Below are positions 1 to 7,575 of a stretch of 44,078 nucleotides of DNA, in pieces (within the stretch, counting starts at the first letter, position 1; every line of letters begins with the position of its first letter). Position numbers and translations under genes: made by a program. The notes under the pieces are model-generated. The model did not search any database. It was not told where the DNA came from and saw only the letters and a program-made list of their open reading frames with translations. Source of the stretch: Halobacteriales archaeon QS_4_62_28 (GTDB taxonomy: Archaea; Halobacteriota; Halobacteria; Halobacteriales; Haloarculaceae). Where the stretch lies: assembly GCA_003021685.1 (NCBI GenBank), contig PXRO01000018.1:1-44078 (forward strand), read 5' to 3'.

Positions 1-178
1 TCCACCACTTCTTGAGACTCGGCAAGAGCTTCTGTTCGCTGTATGCTGAGGTGTCATCGGTGCGGTTGAGACGGTGGAGGAAGTGGTTGTAGACCTGCCT
101 ACAGGTATCGACAGTCCACGCTAACTGCTCTTCGAGAGCGTCGGACGGTCGGAGCCGATACCTGTAGTCGTAGTTCAT
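1..178 (-). CDS. tnpB: TnpB, RNA-guided nuclease of IS200/IS605-type element (5' part only)
   Basis: The gene runs off the left edge; only the first 59 codons are visible, read from an ATG at 178. The protein begins MNYDYRYRLRPSDALEEQLA and continues through CRQVYNHFLHRL, the usual TnpB/OrfB N-terminal pattern of a short beta strand, a (K/R)YRL-P start and the C-R-x-V-Y-N helix. TnpB proteins are RuvC-type nucleases guided by an RNA made from the element's 3' end; the RuvC and zinc-finger parts lie outside the window, so integrity cannot be judged. The preceding small ORF ends with TAG directly against this ATG, with no spacer, so the two are surely co-transcribed. No TnpA (Y1 transposase) is visible. 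Confidence 0.85.
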   Translation of the reverse strand, partial: MNYDYRYRLRPSDALEEQLAWTVDTCRQVYNHFLHRLNRTDDTSAYSEQKLLPSLKKWW

Positions 179-301
179 CTACGAGCGTTCTTCGATGAGT
201 TCGTCAAGTTTCTCTTGGACGAACGACGAGAGGTTGAGGTGGTTTTCCTCGACCCACTCGGCTTGGTCATCCCGGATAGAGATGTTCTTGCGCGTTGCCA
301 C
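179..301 (-). CDS. Small ribbon-helix-helix-like protein upstream of tnpB
   Basis: A 40-residue protein starting at a GTG at 301: VATRKNISIRDDQAEWVEE, then NHLNLSSFVQEKLDELIEERS. A basic beta strand (RKNISI) followed by two helices separated by an N-L-S-S turn is the classic RHH/MetJ-Arc DNA-binding layout. Longer upstream extension in the same frame reads into the element's structured left end and is not credible. Small RHH-like ORFs commonly precede tnpB in haloarchaea; a role in repressing tnpB is my inference. Its TAG stop abuts the tnpB ATG, giving tight translational coupling. Confidence 0.65.
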   Translation of the reverse strand: MATRKNISIRDDQAEWVEENHLNLSSFVQEKLDELIEERS

Positions 302-590
302 ACCACACAATACACAAACTACACAAATAAGATTTTCGATGGCGTGGGCCTGTGGGCCGAGCGTCGGACGTGTTCGATACTTGTGCGGCGCTGTATCCAG
401 CGCTGGCCATCGGCCGACACGCGACGGGACAGTGCGTCGGACGTGTTCGATACTTGTACGGCGTTGACGAGACGCGAAGCGTCTCGTTCGCACACCAGAA
501 ATCTTCGATTTCTGGGGACGCTGTATCCCCTCCCTACTCACTCCCTTCGGTCGCTCCTTGAGGAAGGGGCATTAGCGCCTCAATTCAGGT
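302..590 (-). mobile_element. Structured left end of the IS200/IS605-type element (non-coding)
   Basis: This stretch has no gene. Read on the minus strand it precedes the RHH/tnpB pair and is rich in short perfect hairpins: 468-486 (8 bp stem, GAA loop), 495-515 (9 bp stem, TTC loop), and a G/C-rich stem near 560-575. It also has a 24 bp direct repeat at 361-384 and 434-457. A left end with several foldback structures fits elements moved by single-strand HUH transposases, which recognise hairpins. The outer boundary is not defined by a target duplication (these elements make none); I place it near 590 where the repeated flank pattern stops. Confidence 0.5.
361..463. repeat. Direct repeat (24 bp exact, 73 bp period)
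   Basis: Positions 361-384 and 434-457 are identical over 24 bases (starting GCGTCGGACG and ending GATACTTGT), and each is followed by one different base and then CGGCG. The period is 73 bp, so this looks like one tandem duplication inside the IS left end. Confidence 0.8.
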
Positions 591-645
591 AACCGACCCG
601 ATCTTACTTCGCTCGCTCCGTGAGGTCGGGGAATCCACCGTGAAG

Positions 646-727
646 TATACCGGTGGACGTACGCACTGATACATTCAGCCTGAACCGTGATGGCTGAGAA
701 GTATCAAACGGTACGTCCACCGGTATA
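646..727. repeat. 82 bp hairpin element A (17 bp perfect terminal inverted repeats)
   Basis: TATACCGGTGGACGTAC at 646-662 is the exact reverse complement of 711-727. Inside is a second, imperfect foldback (GATACATTCAGCC at 668-680 against 692-705). The whole element could fold into one long stem. It is homologous to element B at 25881-25964, sharing nearly the same inner sequence (…CAGCC…CGTGA.GGCTGAGAAGTATCAAACG). It lies between the IS left end and the small membrane protein gene. The right arm ends in GTATATG, which could serve as a TATA box for that gene. Confidence 0.85.
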
Positions 728-766
728 TGCAGAAGCCCTATGTCGCGGGCTCCCGATCTGGCGGGC

Positions 767-1162
767 ATGGAACAGGAGATCGATCAGCGGGCCATGGAGG
801 CAACGGTGCTCGCGCTGGTCGCCGGTGGGCTGTTGATCGCCGCCAGCGTCACTGGCGTCGGTGGTGGGGTCCCCCTCGTCATCGTGCTGGCGGTGCTGGC
901 GGCCGCGCTGGTCGCCGCCAGGCACCAGCTCCCCCAGCCCGGGTGGGTCCTCGGGCGGAACGTCGACCGGTGCATCCGTGACGTCTGGGTCGCCCCGGCA
1001 GTGGCGGCCCTGGCGACGGTCGCGGTCTTCGGTGCGAGTCCCGGCGAGGTCCAGACGGTCGGGGGCGTGATCGGGTTCGCCGGGATGGTCAATTACTTTT
1101 TGCGACCCGTCTACCATCTCGGCTATTCGCTGGCTACATCCGTGGCCCGAAAGGTCACGTAG
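767..1162 (+). CDS. Small four-helix membrane protein, unknown function
   Basis: Function not recognised. The protein (131 residues from ATG 767) has about four hydrophobic segments: LALVAGGLLIAAS, PLVIVLAVLAAALVAA, APAVAALATVAVFG and a C-terminal VGGVIGFAGMVNYFLRP, so it should be an integral membrane protein with an acidic N-terminus (MEQEIDQ). An in-frame ATG at 740 would add nine residues, but a possible TATA box at 723-730 would place the transcript start near 750-753, favouring the internal ATG. This is an inference only. It converges on the M23 peptidase gene; a small hairpin lies between them. Confidence 0.6.
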   Translation: MEQEIDQRAMEATVLALVAGGLLIAASVTGVGGGVPLVIVLAVLAAALVAARHQLPQPGWVLGRNVDRCIRDVWVAPAVAALATVAVFGASPGEVQTVGGVIGFAGMVNYFLRPVYHLGYSLATSVARKVT

Positions 1163-1187
1163 GCGAGCACACTGCAAGCCCACGCCG

Positions 1188-1219
1188 TCGTGCGAGCGAC
1201 CCGGTAATCGGGTACGACA
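1188..1219. terminator. Hairpin between convergent genes
   Basis: GTCGT … ACGAC flank an inner CCCG-GTAAT-CGGG stem, giving a stem-loop midway between the stop of the small membrane protein (1162) and the stop of the M23 peptidase (1227). Position between convergent genes suggests a shared terminator; no long T tract follows. Confidence 0.35.
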
Positions 1220-1226
1220 GTCAGTA

Positions 1227-2261
1227 TCAGGAGCGGGCGGGTGCTACCCGGTCGCCGGCCCACAGATACAGGCCCTCGTGGTCGTCGTCGTAGACCGCGT
1301 GGTCGGCGCGCTGGTCGTCCTCGCGGGTGATCGCCGTGTCGGCGAACCGGGGGACGAGGCCGGCGGCGAACCAGAAGTTCTGCCGGTCCTGAATCTGGAA
1401 GTGGAGGTGTGGCTCCGTGGAGATGCCGGAGTTGCCACACGCGGCGACGACCTGCCCGCGTTCGACCTCGTCGCCGGGTCCGACGGTGACGCTGTCTCGC
1501 TTGAGGTGTGCAAGCAGGCTGTATTCGCCGTCCTCGTGCCTGATCACGACGTGGTTGCCGGTGATATCCCAGGTGCGCCACTCGACCAGGCCGGTGCCCG
1601 GTCTGGGGTAGTCACGAAGCGAGTCTTTCGTCGCGACGACGGTCCCGTCGGCGGGTGCACGAATCGGTACGCCGAACGCGTAGTAGTCGGTCAGGTCGTC
1701 CCCGTCGCCGTCGTAGGTGTCGCCATCGTCGTCGGTGCGTACGAAGTCGTAGGCGTACCGCTGGGAGACGATGCCCCACGAGTGGGAGGTGTGCTTGGTG
1801 ACCCCGCCGTTGACCGTCGACCACTCGCCGTCGAACGGCAGAGTCAATGTGGTCTCGGGGACGTGCCGGTCGCGGTTCGGGAGGCGACCGAGGTAGCGCA
1901 GGTACGCGGTGACCGTCCCGACGACCTGGAGGACCTGTGTCAGGATGCCCCAGGGCGTAATCGCGAAGAGTAGTTGTGAGACGACGAACTTCACCCGGGC
2001 GTCGTTCGAGATGTCGTGGTCGTACCCGTCCTCGTCCGTCGACACCGTTGCGAGGACGATTGGCAGGAGTCCACCGGCGAGGAAAAACATCCAGTCGACC
2101 GGTTCCAGTGCTGGCGTCCGATCCGCGAGGAAGCCGAGGGCGAAGAACACACTCATGATTACAAAGGAGTTCTGGGCAGCGAGCCACGCCACGAACCGGC
2201 GGGGGACGGATCGGACCGACGCGAGCGATAAAATCGAACGTGACGTTGTGTTCTCAGTCAT
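1227..2261 (-). CDS. Membrane-anchored M23 (LytM-type) metallopeptidase
   Basis: The protein has 344 residues from the ATG at 2261; the frame extends upstream but only into the divergent gene. Residues about 20-140 carry hydrophobic segments (FVIMSVFFALGFLA, WMFFLAGGLLPIVLAT, VSQLLFAITPWGILTQVLQVVGTV), so it is membrane bound. The C-terminal half is a peptidase M23 barrel: HSWGIVSQRYAYDFV, PADGTVVA, GNHVVIRHEDGEYSLLAHL, GDEVERGQVVAACGNSG and the final zinc-ligand signature PHLHFQI. M23 enzymes cut glycine-containing peptide bonds, mostly in bacterial peptidoglycan. Haloarchaea lack that wall, so the substrate is unknown (surface proteins or competitors' walls). A TATA-like GCTAATAAGC lies at 2283-2292, 22-31 nt upstream, suggesting a leaderless transcript. 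Confidence 0.8.
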   Translation of the reverse strand: MTENTTSRSILSLASVRSVPRRFVAWLAAQNSFVIMSVFFALGFLADRTPALEPVDWMFFLAGGLLPIVLATVSTDEDGYDHDISNDARVKFVVSQLLFAITPWGILTQVLQVVGTVTAYLRYLGRLPNRDRHVPETTLTLPFDGEWSTVNGGVTKHTSHSWGIVSQRYAYDFVRTDDDGDTYDGDGDDLTDYYAFGVPIRAPADGTVVATKDSLRDYPRPGTGLVEWRTWDITGNHVVIRHEDGEYSLLAHLKRDSVTVGPGDEVERGQVVAACGNSGISTEPHLHFQIQDRQNFWFAAGLVPRFADTAITREDDQRADHAVYDDDHEGLYLWAGDRVAPARS

Positions 2262-2407
2262 CGGTAACTGCTTTATTCCCCCGCTTATTAGCAATTTTGA
2301 GAAATCGAGTTCACAAGAAATGCCAACGAATGACATAGCAGAACGAGTCCGGCGACGCCGGCGGGTCGACCGGTAGGCTGATTGAGCGCTCCGCCGACAG
2401 ATGGGAT
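2262..2407. promoter_or_regulatory. Divergent promoter region (M23 peptidase / HTH regulator)
   Basis: 146 bp between divergent starts, with an AT-rich core at 2265-2320. The minus-strand TATA-like box (2283-2292) is well placed for the peptidase. The plus-strand signal for the regulator is weak. Since the regulator is a DNA-binding protein, control of the peptidase from here is possible but only inferred. Confidence 0.4.
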
Positions 2408-3295
2408 ATGTCAGACGGCAACGAGACGCCGGACCTGCCCCGCGAGGCGTTCGCGCTGCTCGGGCACGACCTCCGACTCGAAATCCTGCTGGCGTTGCTC
2501 GACCGGTGGCGGGCGGCCAAGACCGAGCCACAGCGGTACGCCGATCTGATGCGCGCGGTCGGACTCGAGGACAGCGGTAAGTTGAATTATCACCTGAAGA
2601 AGCTCCGTGGTGCGTATCTCCGGAAGACCGACGAGGGATACGTGCCGACTGCCAGCGCGACGGCCCTCTCGCGGGCGGTTCTGGCCAACCGACCCACAGC
2701 GGGTGCGACCCAGCGAGACGTCAACCCCGACGTGGCCTGTTCCGACTGTGGCGAACGGCTGGCCGCAACCTACGAGCGAGCCTTTCTCACCGTCGAATGT
2801 GAGGCGTGTGAAAGCGACCGGTGCACGTTCACATATCCGCTTCCCAAGAACGGACTCGGCGGCCGCACGGACGAGGCGTGTCTCAGGACCGTGTATCGAC
2901 GCGCCCGGTCACAGATCGGTCTGGCCCGAACCGGCCAGTGCCCAGACTGTGCCGGGCGAACGTCGGTCACGGTACGCCGAGATAACCTCGACATGGACAG
3001 CGAGCGTGCGGTCCGAATCACGTGTGACACGTGCACGTGGATGGTCCAGACCGGCGTCCTCCTGCCTGTGCTGTCCGACGGGCGCGTCGCGGCGGCGCTG
3101 GTCGAGGTCGGATTGTCAGTCGAGACGGCGTACCACTGGGACCTGCCAGCGCCGACGACGACGGTCCATGCGACCGACCCGCTCGAAATCAAAATGCACG
3201 TCGAAGGCGAGGACGGGACGGCGACGGTCCTCGTCGACGAGGACCTCAAGGTGGTCTCGGTCGAGAACGGTCCAAACGAACTCGCCGATCCGTAG
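2408..3295 (+). CDS. ArsR-like winged-helix regulator with two zinc ribbons
   Basis: A 295-residue protein. Residues about 12-75 form a winged helix of the ArsR/GbsR type (EAFALLGHDLRLEILLALL … KLNYHLKKLRGAYLRKTDEGY). Two zinc-binding knuckle pairs follow: CSDCGERL … CEAC near 110-134 and CPDCAGRT … CDTC near 178-208. The C-terminus is a beta-rich domain (EIKMHVEGEDGTATVLVDEDLKVVSVENG). This three-part layout is a widespread haloarchaeal regulator class with unknown effector. It is divergent from the M23 peptidase gene and its stop is 10 bp from the convergent trm1 stop. Confidence 0.75.
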   Translation: MSDGNETPDLPREAFALLGHDLRLEILLALLDRWRAAKTEPQRYADLMRAVGLEDSGKLNYHLKKLRGAYLRKTDEGYVPTASATALSRAVLANRPTAGATQRDVNPDVACSDCGERLAATYERAFLTVECEACESDRCTFTYPLPKNGLGGRTDEACLRTVYRRARSQIGLARTGQCPDCAGRTSVTVRRDNLDMDSERAVRITCDTCTWMVQTGVLLPVLSDGRVAAALVEVGLSVETAYHWDLPAPTTTVHATDPLEIKMHVEGEDGTATVLVDEDLKVVSVENGPNELADP

Positions 3296-3305
3296 CCCCG
3301 GGGAC

Positions 3306-4418
3306 TTACGCTTCGAGCGTGCTGGTTGCAGTCTCGATTTCGTCGACGCTCGCGTCCGTCTTGAACGTCGTCCCGCCGTAGTGGCTGCGGGAGGCGTCGT
3401 GGCCGGCCTCGCGCAGGGCATCGAGAAACTCGTCCATCGCCGACGCGCCCCGCCCCCAGCGTTTACACAGGCGGTGCTGGTCGTAGTGGGTCGGCCGGGC
3501 GAGTTCTGCGTCGAGCGTGTCGAGCAGGTCCGAGGCCTCTTCGGCCGTCCCCATGTCCTCACTGAGGAAGTCAGCAATAGTGGCTGTAAAGCCGGATTCA
3601 CAGGTGTCGCCCAGCCAGAGAGGGCCGGCGGTCTGGAGGTGCTCGTCGCAGTTCGGGCAGGCGTCGGGAGCGTCGGCGTGCAGGCCCTCGCTGTGATCGC
3701 GCCAGAGGCAGTGCTGGCAGTGATAGACGTGACCGACTTCGCCGAGCGCCTCGTTTGCGACTGTCGCGCCCCCGTCCAGTTCGAGATAGGTGCGCACGTA
3801 ATGTTTGGTCGCGTGCGAGAGAATCGGTCGTGCAGCCAGGTCGTAGCGGGCGGCGGTCCGGACGAGTGTCCCGAGCAAGATTCGCACCCCCATCTCGGTG
3901 TGGTACTCGGTGTTGCGCGGGATGGCGCTATAACTCCGGACGCCGCTCTCGAAGTGTGCGCCACACAGTGGTGCAGTGTCAGTCGCAGTGACACAAACGA
4001 GATTACGGGTGCCCTGGAAGGCAGCATCGACGAAGGGAATCGGCGTCCCGAAGGGGTCGATGTCGACCACGTCGAAGGCGTCGCGGTGCATCGTGACGGT
4101 TGCGTCCTCGTGGCGCACCGCGGCCGCGAGGTCGTTCCGTTCGAGGTTGCGTTCGCACAGTGAGACGGCATCAGGATCGACATCGCACAGTGTCGTCTCC
4201 CAGCCATCGGCGGCCGCCCGGGCCCCCCGGATGCCGCTTGCGGCGTTGGCATCGAGGTACGATGACGCGCGCGACTCACGCTCGCGGTACGCCCGCAGGG
4301 TCGCAATCGTCAGGTCGCGATTCAGTTCCTGAACGGGATTAAAAAAGACGTTCTCACCCGTGCCGGCGTCGGCCTGTGCTGGCACTTCGACAGTGACCTG
4401 TCCCTCCGTGACGCGCAT
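3306..4418 (-). CDS. trm1: tRNA (guanine26-N2)-dimethyltransferase Trm1
   Basis: 370 residues from ATG 4418 ([15 protein letters not shown]). Trm1 uses S-adenosylmethionine to dimethylate G26 at the hinge of tRNA. Visible family features: the Trm1 opening [17 protein letters not shown], the SAM-binding loop [14 protein letters not shown], the catalytic-loop motif [11 protein letters not shown], and a C-terminal zinc ribbon CQHCLWRD … CPNCDEHL. The C-terminal winged region ([12 protein letters not shown] … [13 protein letters not shown]) is the Trm1-specific tail that contacts tRNA. Length matches archaeal homologues. Longer upstream frame has no Trm1 similarity and overlaps the neighbour's promoter. 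It is convergent with the HTH regulator. Confidence 0.95.
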   Translation of the reverse strand: MRVTEGQVTVEVPAQADAGTGENVFFNPVQELNRDLTIATLRAYRERESRASSYLDANAASGIRGARAAADGWETTLCDVDPDAVSLCERNLERNDLAAAVRHEDATVTMHRDAFDVVDIDPFGTPIPFVDAAFQGTRNLVCVTATDTAPLCGAHFESGVRSYSAIPRNTEYHTEMGVRILLGTLVRTAARYDLAARPILSHATKHYVRTYLELDGGATVANEALGEVGHVYHCQHCLWRDHSEGLHADAPDACPNCDEHLQTAGPLWLGDTCESGFTATIADFLSEDMGTAEEASDLLDTLDAELARPTHYDQHRLCKRWGRGASAMDEFLDALREAGHDASRSHYGGTTFKTDASVDEIETATSTLEA

Positions 4419-4518
4419 ACCACCACTCGATGCCGGGGGGCGAAAAGGGATGCGTTTTGCCGGATACGCCCTGACGCCCACCGACGGTGTTTTCACACGT
4501 GTTACCCAACTCCACCGC

Positions 4519-4866
4519 ATGAGCGCGGTCGACGAATGGGTCGCCATGCTCGAAGACGCCGGGGAGTTGACCCCCGAGGCAGTCGACCGCGTCGTCTCTG
4601 TCCACGGCGACCGGGGCCAGCAGGCCGTCGAAGCCGTCGGCGAGGAGCGTGTCAAAGAATACCGCGATTTCACCATCGTCGTCGGCTACGACGACGAGTA
4701 CGTCGTCGAGGACGGCGGCTGCACCTGTGCCGACAGCGAGTACAATCTCGACGCCGAGGACCCCGATGAACTGTGCTGGCACGCCATCGCCGTCCGTATC
4801 GCCCAGGCCATCGACGCCACGGATGTCCACGATATGTGGTACTCCGACGTGCGGGATTTCTTGTAG
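4519..4866 (+). CDS. SWIM zinc-finger protein
   Basis: 115 residues from ATG 4519. The core [12 protein letters not shown] … [15 protein letters not shown] gives the C-x-C-x(n)-C-x-H pattern of a SWIM zinc finger, which binds DNA or protein partners. The upstream part ([43 protein letters not shown]) is the region that usually leads into the finger in haloarchaeal single-domain SWIM proteins. No enzymatic domain is attached. It is divergent from trm1 with a 100 bp gap; partner and process are unknown. Confidence 0.75.
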   Translation: MSAVDEWVAMLEDAGELTPEAVDRVVSVHGDRGQQAVEAVGEERVKEYRDFTIVVGYDDEYVVEDGGCTCADSEYNLDAEDPDELCWHAIAVRIAQAIDATDVHDMWYSDVRDFL

Positions 4867-5000
4867 TCCAGAAAACCTATACTCGATTCTCTCCCACGAA
4901 CACCCATGGATCAGACTGTCCTCGACCAGTCGACCTTCGGTGCGTGACAGCAACGTCGGGACCCAAATAGCAAAGTAACTGTGCACGTTCTGTCCGGTGA

Positions 5001-6761
5001 ATGATCGCCGGGACCTGGATCGTCGTCGCCTCGCTCTGTTCCGGGGCCGGCACGCTCTTTCTCATCGGCCGGCTGTGGCGGTATCGCACCAAGCCGGGCG
5101 CACGGTGGTTCCTGCTCAGCCTCGGCTGCCAGGCGGTCTGGAGCGTAAGCTACGCCGTCTCGTTGCTCGTCTTCGGTCCGACCATCAGGTTCGCACTGGA
5201 GGTGCTGGGCTGGGCACTGCTGGCCGGGATTGCGATCTACTTTCTGACGTTCGCACTGGAGTACACGGGCCGGGGAGAACTCGTCCAGACGCCGTGGTAT
5301 CGCGGGGCGCTTGCACTGCCAGCCGTCGCCGTTGCCCTGCTCGGAACCAATCCCATCCACGGCCTCGTCTGGAGCGACTTCACGGTCACGTCCGTCGCGG
5401 GCGTGGCGGGTGCGGCATACGACCTCGAGACGTGGGCACTACTGGCCGCGACCGGTGGCATCCTGATCGCGGCACTCGGGAGTCTCGTCCTGTTCGACAC
5501 GGTGCTGAGCTACGGGCCGCTGTATCGGCGCGAGGCAATCGCCGTCGGCGTGAGTACGGTCCCGCCCCTGTCGGCGCTGATCGTCTGGCTCTATGGGATC
5601 GGTCCCGTCCCGTCGCTGAACTTCGCGACGGTCCTCTTTCTCCCGCACATCGCGCTGGATGCCTACGCCTTCGTCGGCAGCGACATGTTCGAATTCCACC
5701 CGGCCACCAGACGCGAGGGGGAGCGAGCGGCCATCGAAGACCTGGCCAACCCCGTCGTGATCGTCGACGAGCAGGATCGGATCGTCACACTCAACGACGC
5801 CGCCCAGGCCGTGCTGGGCGTCGACAAGACGGATGCACTGACCCGACCGCTGGCTGCCTTCCTCCGTGAAGACGCCTTCGACGCCACCGATTCCACCCAG
5901 CGGGTAACGGTCCAGACCGACGGCCGCCGTCGAATCTACAGTCTCGCGACGACGCCCCTTGTCGACGGCGGTGATCGACTCGGTTCGACAGTCGTCCTCC
6001 AGGACATCACCGACGAGATACGGCGCGAACAGCGCCTGCAAGTCCTCAACCGGGTCGTCAGGCACAACCTCCGCAACGACATGACTGTGGTTCAGGGCTT
6101 CGCAGAGGCGGCCAACGAAGCGGTAGCAGACCCCGAAGCCAGCGACATGCTCGATACCGTCGAACGGAAAGCACTCGAACTGGTCGACCTCGGTGAGAAA
6201 GCCCGCGATATCGAGCGCGTGCTCGCGGCCGACCGACCACAGCGAGCCACGGAACTCCGACCGTTGCTCGCCGGCATCGTCGACGAACTCGACACTGACG
6301 TGCCCGTTTCGGTCGACTGTCCTGACGTGGCGATCGAAACCGATACCGAGACGCTACGAATCCTGTGTCTTGCACTCGTCGAAAACGCAGTGGAACATGG
6401 TTCCACGAACCCTCGCTCGCAAGCTCGCGAGGATGCCGCAGAACATGGCTCGACGAGCCCTGACTCGCAGGCTCGTCTGGACCCGGACGCGGCGACGACC
6501 GACGGCGATGCCCCCGTGCGTATCAGTGTCGACACGACCGACGAGCAGGTGACGGTTCGTGTGCGGGACGACGGGCCAGGCATCCCGGAGCACGAACTGT
6601 CCGTCCTCGAATCCGGCGAGGAGACCGCCCTCGAACACTCGACGGGGTTGGGACTGTGGCTCGCAAACTGGGCGACCCGGCGACTCGGCGGGGACCTCGC
6701 GTTCCAGACTGACGATGGGACGACGGCGACGTTGACGCTCCCGGTTGGGCCGGGCGAATGA
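5001..6761 (+). CDS. 7TM-PAS sensor histidine kinase
   Basis: 586 residues. About seven membrane helices in residues 1-225 form a HisKA_7TM-type sensor. A PAS domain follows (about 245-340, NPVVIVDEQDRIVTLNDAAQAVLG). The dimerisation/phosphoacceptor helix has His355 in RVVRHNLRNDMTVVQG, the usual haloarchaeal H-box. The ATPase domain has an N-box at 461 (ENAVEHG), a G1 box DDGPGIPEHE and a G2 box STGLGLWLANW. Directly after the N-box, residues 464-479 and 480-495 are two copies of a 16-residue unit (VEHGSTNPRSQAREDA / AEHGSTSPDSQARLDP), a tandem duplication of the N-box itself. No response regulator is adjacent; the partner is encoded elsewhere. Confidence 0.9.
   Translation: MIAGTWIVVASLCSGAGTLFLIGRLWRYRTKPGARWFLLSLGCQAVWSVSYAVSLLVFGPTIRFALEVLGWALLAGIAIYFLTFALEYTGRGELVQTPWYRGALALPAVAVALLGTNPIHGLVWSDFTVTSVAGVAGAAYDLETWALLAATGGILIAALGSLVLFDTVLSYGPLYRREAIAVGVSTVPPLSALIVWLYGIGPVPSLNFATVLFLPHIALDAYAFVGSDMFEFHPATRREGERAAIEDLANPVVIVDEQDRIVTLNDAAQAVLGVDKTDALTRPLAAFLREDAFDATDSTQRVTVQTDGRRRIYSLATTPLVDGGDRLGSTVVLQDITDEIRREQRLQVLNRVVRHNLRNDMTVVQGFAEAANEAVADPEASDMLDTVERKALELVDLGEKARDIERVLAADRPQRATELRPLLAGIVDELDTDVPVSVDCPDVAIETDTETLRILCLALVENAVEHGSTNPRSQAREDAAEHGSTSPDSQARLDPDAATTDGDAPVRISVDTTDEQVTVRVRDDGPGIPEHELSVLESGEETALEHSTGLGLWLANWATRRLGGDLAFQTDDGTTATLTLPVGPGE
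6390..6485 (+). repeat. 48 bp in-frame tandem duplication within histidine kinase N-box
   Basis: Two adjacent 48-base units, 6390-6437 and 6438-6485, encode 16 residues each with about 12 identical positions (shared EHGST.P.SQAR.D). The first unit contains the catalytic N-box residues, the second is a partial copy. Confidence 0.8.
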
Positions 6762-6764
6762 CAG

Positions 6765-7409
6765 TTACTCGGCGCAGATATCGACGAAGTTCCTGAGGAT
6801 CCGTAGTCCCGTCTCGCCGGATTTCTCGGGGTGGAACTGCGTGCCGAAAACGTTGCTCGCATCGTTAGCGACGACACTGGCGAAATCCGTGCCGTACTCC
6901 GTCGTCGCGACGACCGCACTCTCGTTTCCGGGGTCGGCGTAGTACGAGTGGACGAAGTAGGCGTACTCGCCATCGACGCCCTCGACGAGTGGATGCTCGC
7001 GCTGGATGTCGAGTTCGTTCCAGCCCATGTGTGGCACCGTCTGGCCGGTCCGGAAGCGAACGTTCTCGCCGGGAATCAGGTCAAGTCCTTCAGCGTCGCC
7101 CTGGCCGGCGTGGTCGGCTTCCTCGCTCGTCGTCAGGAGCATCTGCATGCCGAGACAGATGCCGAACAGTGGCATGCCCGCCTCGGCCGCCTCGACCAGC
7201 GCGTCCCGGAACGGGCCGGCGTTTTCCATGCCTTCGCTGAACGCGCCGACACCCGGCAGCACGATGCCGTCGGCCGACTCGAAGGTCGCCGGGTCCTCCG
7301 TCAGCGTCACGTCCGCGCCGACGCGTTCGAGACCGCGTGTGACACTCCGGAGGTTGCCCAGTCCGTAGTCCACGACGACCACCTCGGCGGCGGTCTGTTT
7401 CGTTGCCAT
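6765..7409 (-). CDS. hisH: Imidazole glycerol phosphate synthase, glutamine amidotransferase subunit HisH
   Basis: 214 residues. HisH hydrolyses glutamine and passes ammonia to HisF, which makes imidazole glycerol phosphate in histidine synthesis. Visible signatures: start VVVVDYGLGNLRSV, GIVLPGVGAF, the nucleophile loop FGICLGMQMLL (Cys), and the His-Glu pair in FGTQFHPEKSG. PHMGWNEL and YFVHSYY are also HisH-specific. The length is normal. It is convergent with the histidine kinase (3 bp gap) and not next to other his genes, as usual in haloarchaea where the pathway genes are scattered. A TATA-like element on the minus strand at about 7430-7440 suits a leaderless or near-leaderless transcript. 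Confidence 0.96.
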   Translation of the reverse strand: MATKQTAAEVVVVDYGLGNLRSVTRGLERVGADVTLTEDPATFESADGIVLPGVGAFSEGMENAGPFRDALVEAAEAGMPLFGICLGMQMLLTTSEEADHAGQGDAEGLDLIPGENVRFRTGQTVPHMGWNELDIQREHPLVEGVDGEYAYFVHSYYADPGNESAVVATTEYGTDFASVVANDASNVFGTQFHPEKSGETGLRILRNFVDICAE

Positions 7410-7495
7410 ACGCTCACTTGACGCGGCGCTCCTAAGTCGCTTCCTGTTGGAACAAACGTCGCCAGCACTGCCCGTCTGTCCGATTACCCGCTCTC

Positions 7496-7575
7496 ATACT
7501 GTCGGACGGAAGTCCGTGACGAATTTCGCCACCCCGGGGTGGCGAGAATCTTCAGATAGGTACGTCCGACAGTAT
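7496..7575. repeat. 80 bp hairpin element C with inner 20 bp palindrome
   Basis: ATACTGTCGGACG (7496-7508) is exactly complementary to 7563-7575. In the centre, 7526-7545 is a perfect 20 bp palindrome (TCGCCACCCC and its complement). The element ends inside the TGA stop codon of the uracil-DNA glycosylase gene (7575-7577, minus strand). The right arm (TACGTCCGACAGTAT) matches the right arm of element A at 12 of 15 positions. It could terminate that gene or be a dispersed repeat. Confidence 0.8.

Noticed and set aside
2607-4163. 518-codon plus-strand open frame over the HTH and trm1 genes
   Set aside because: Basic, Arg/Ser-rich translation typical of antisense or shifted frames in high-GC DNA; both overlapping genes have clear families.
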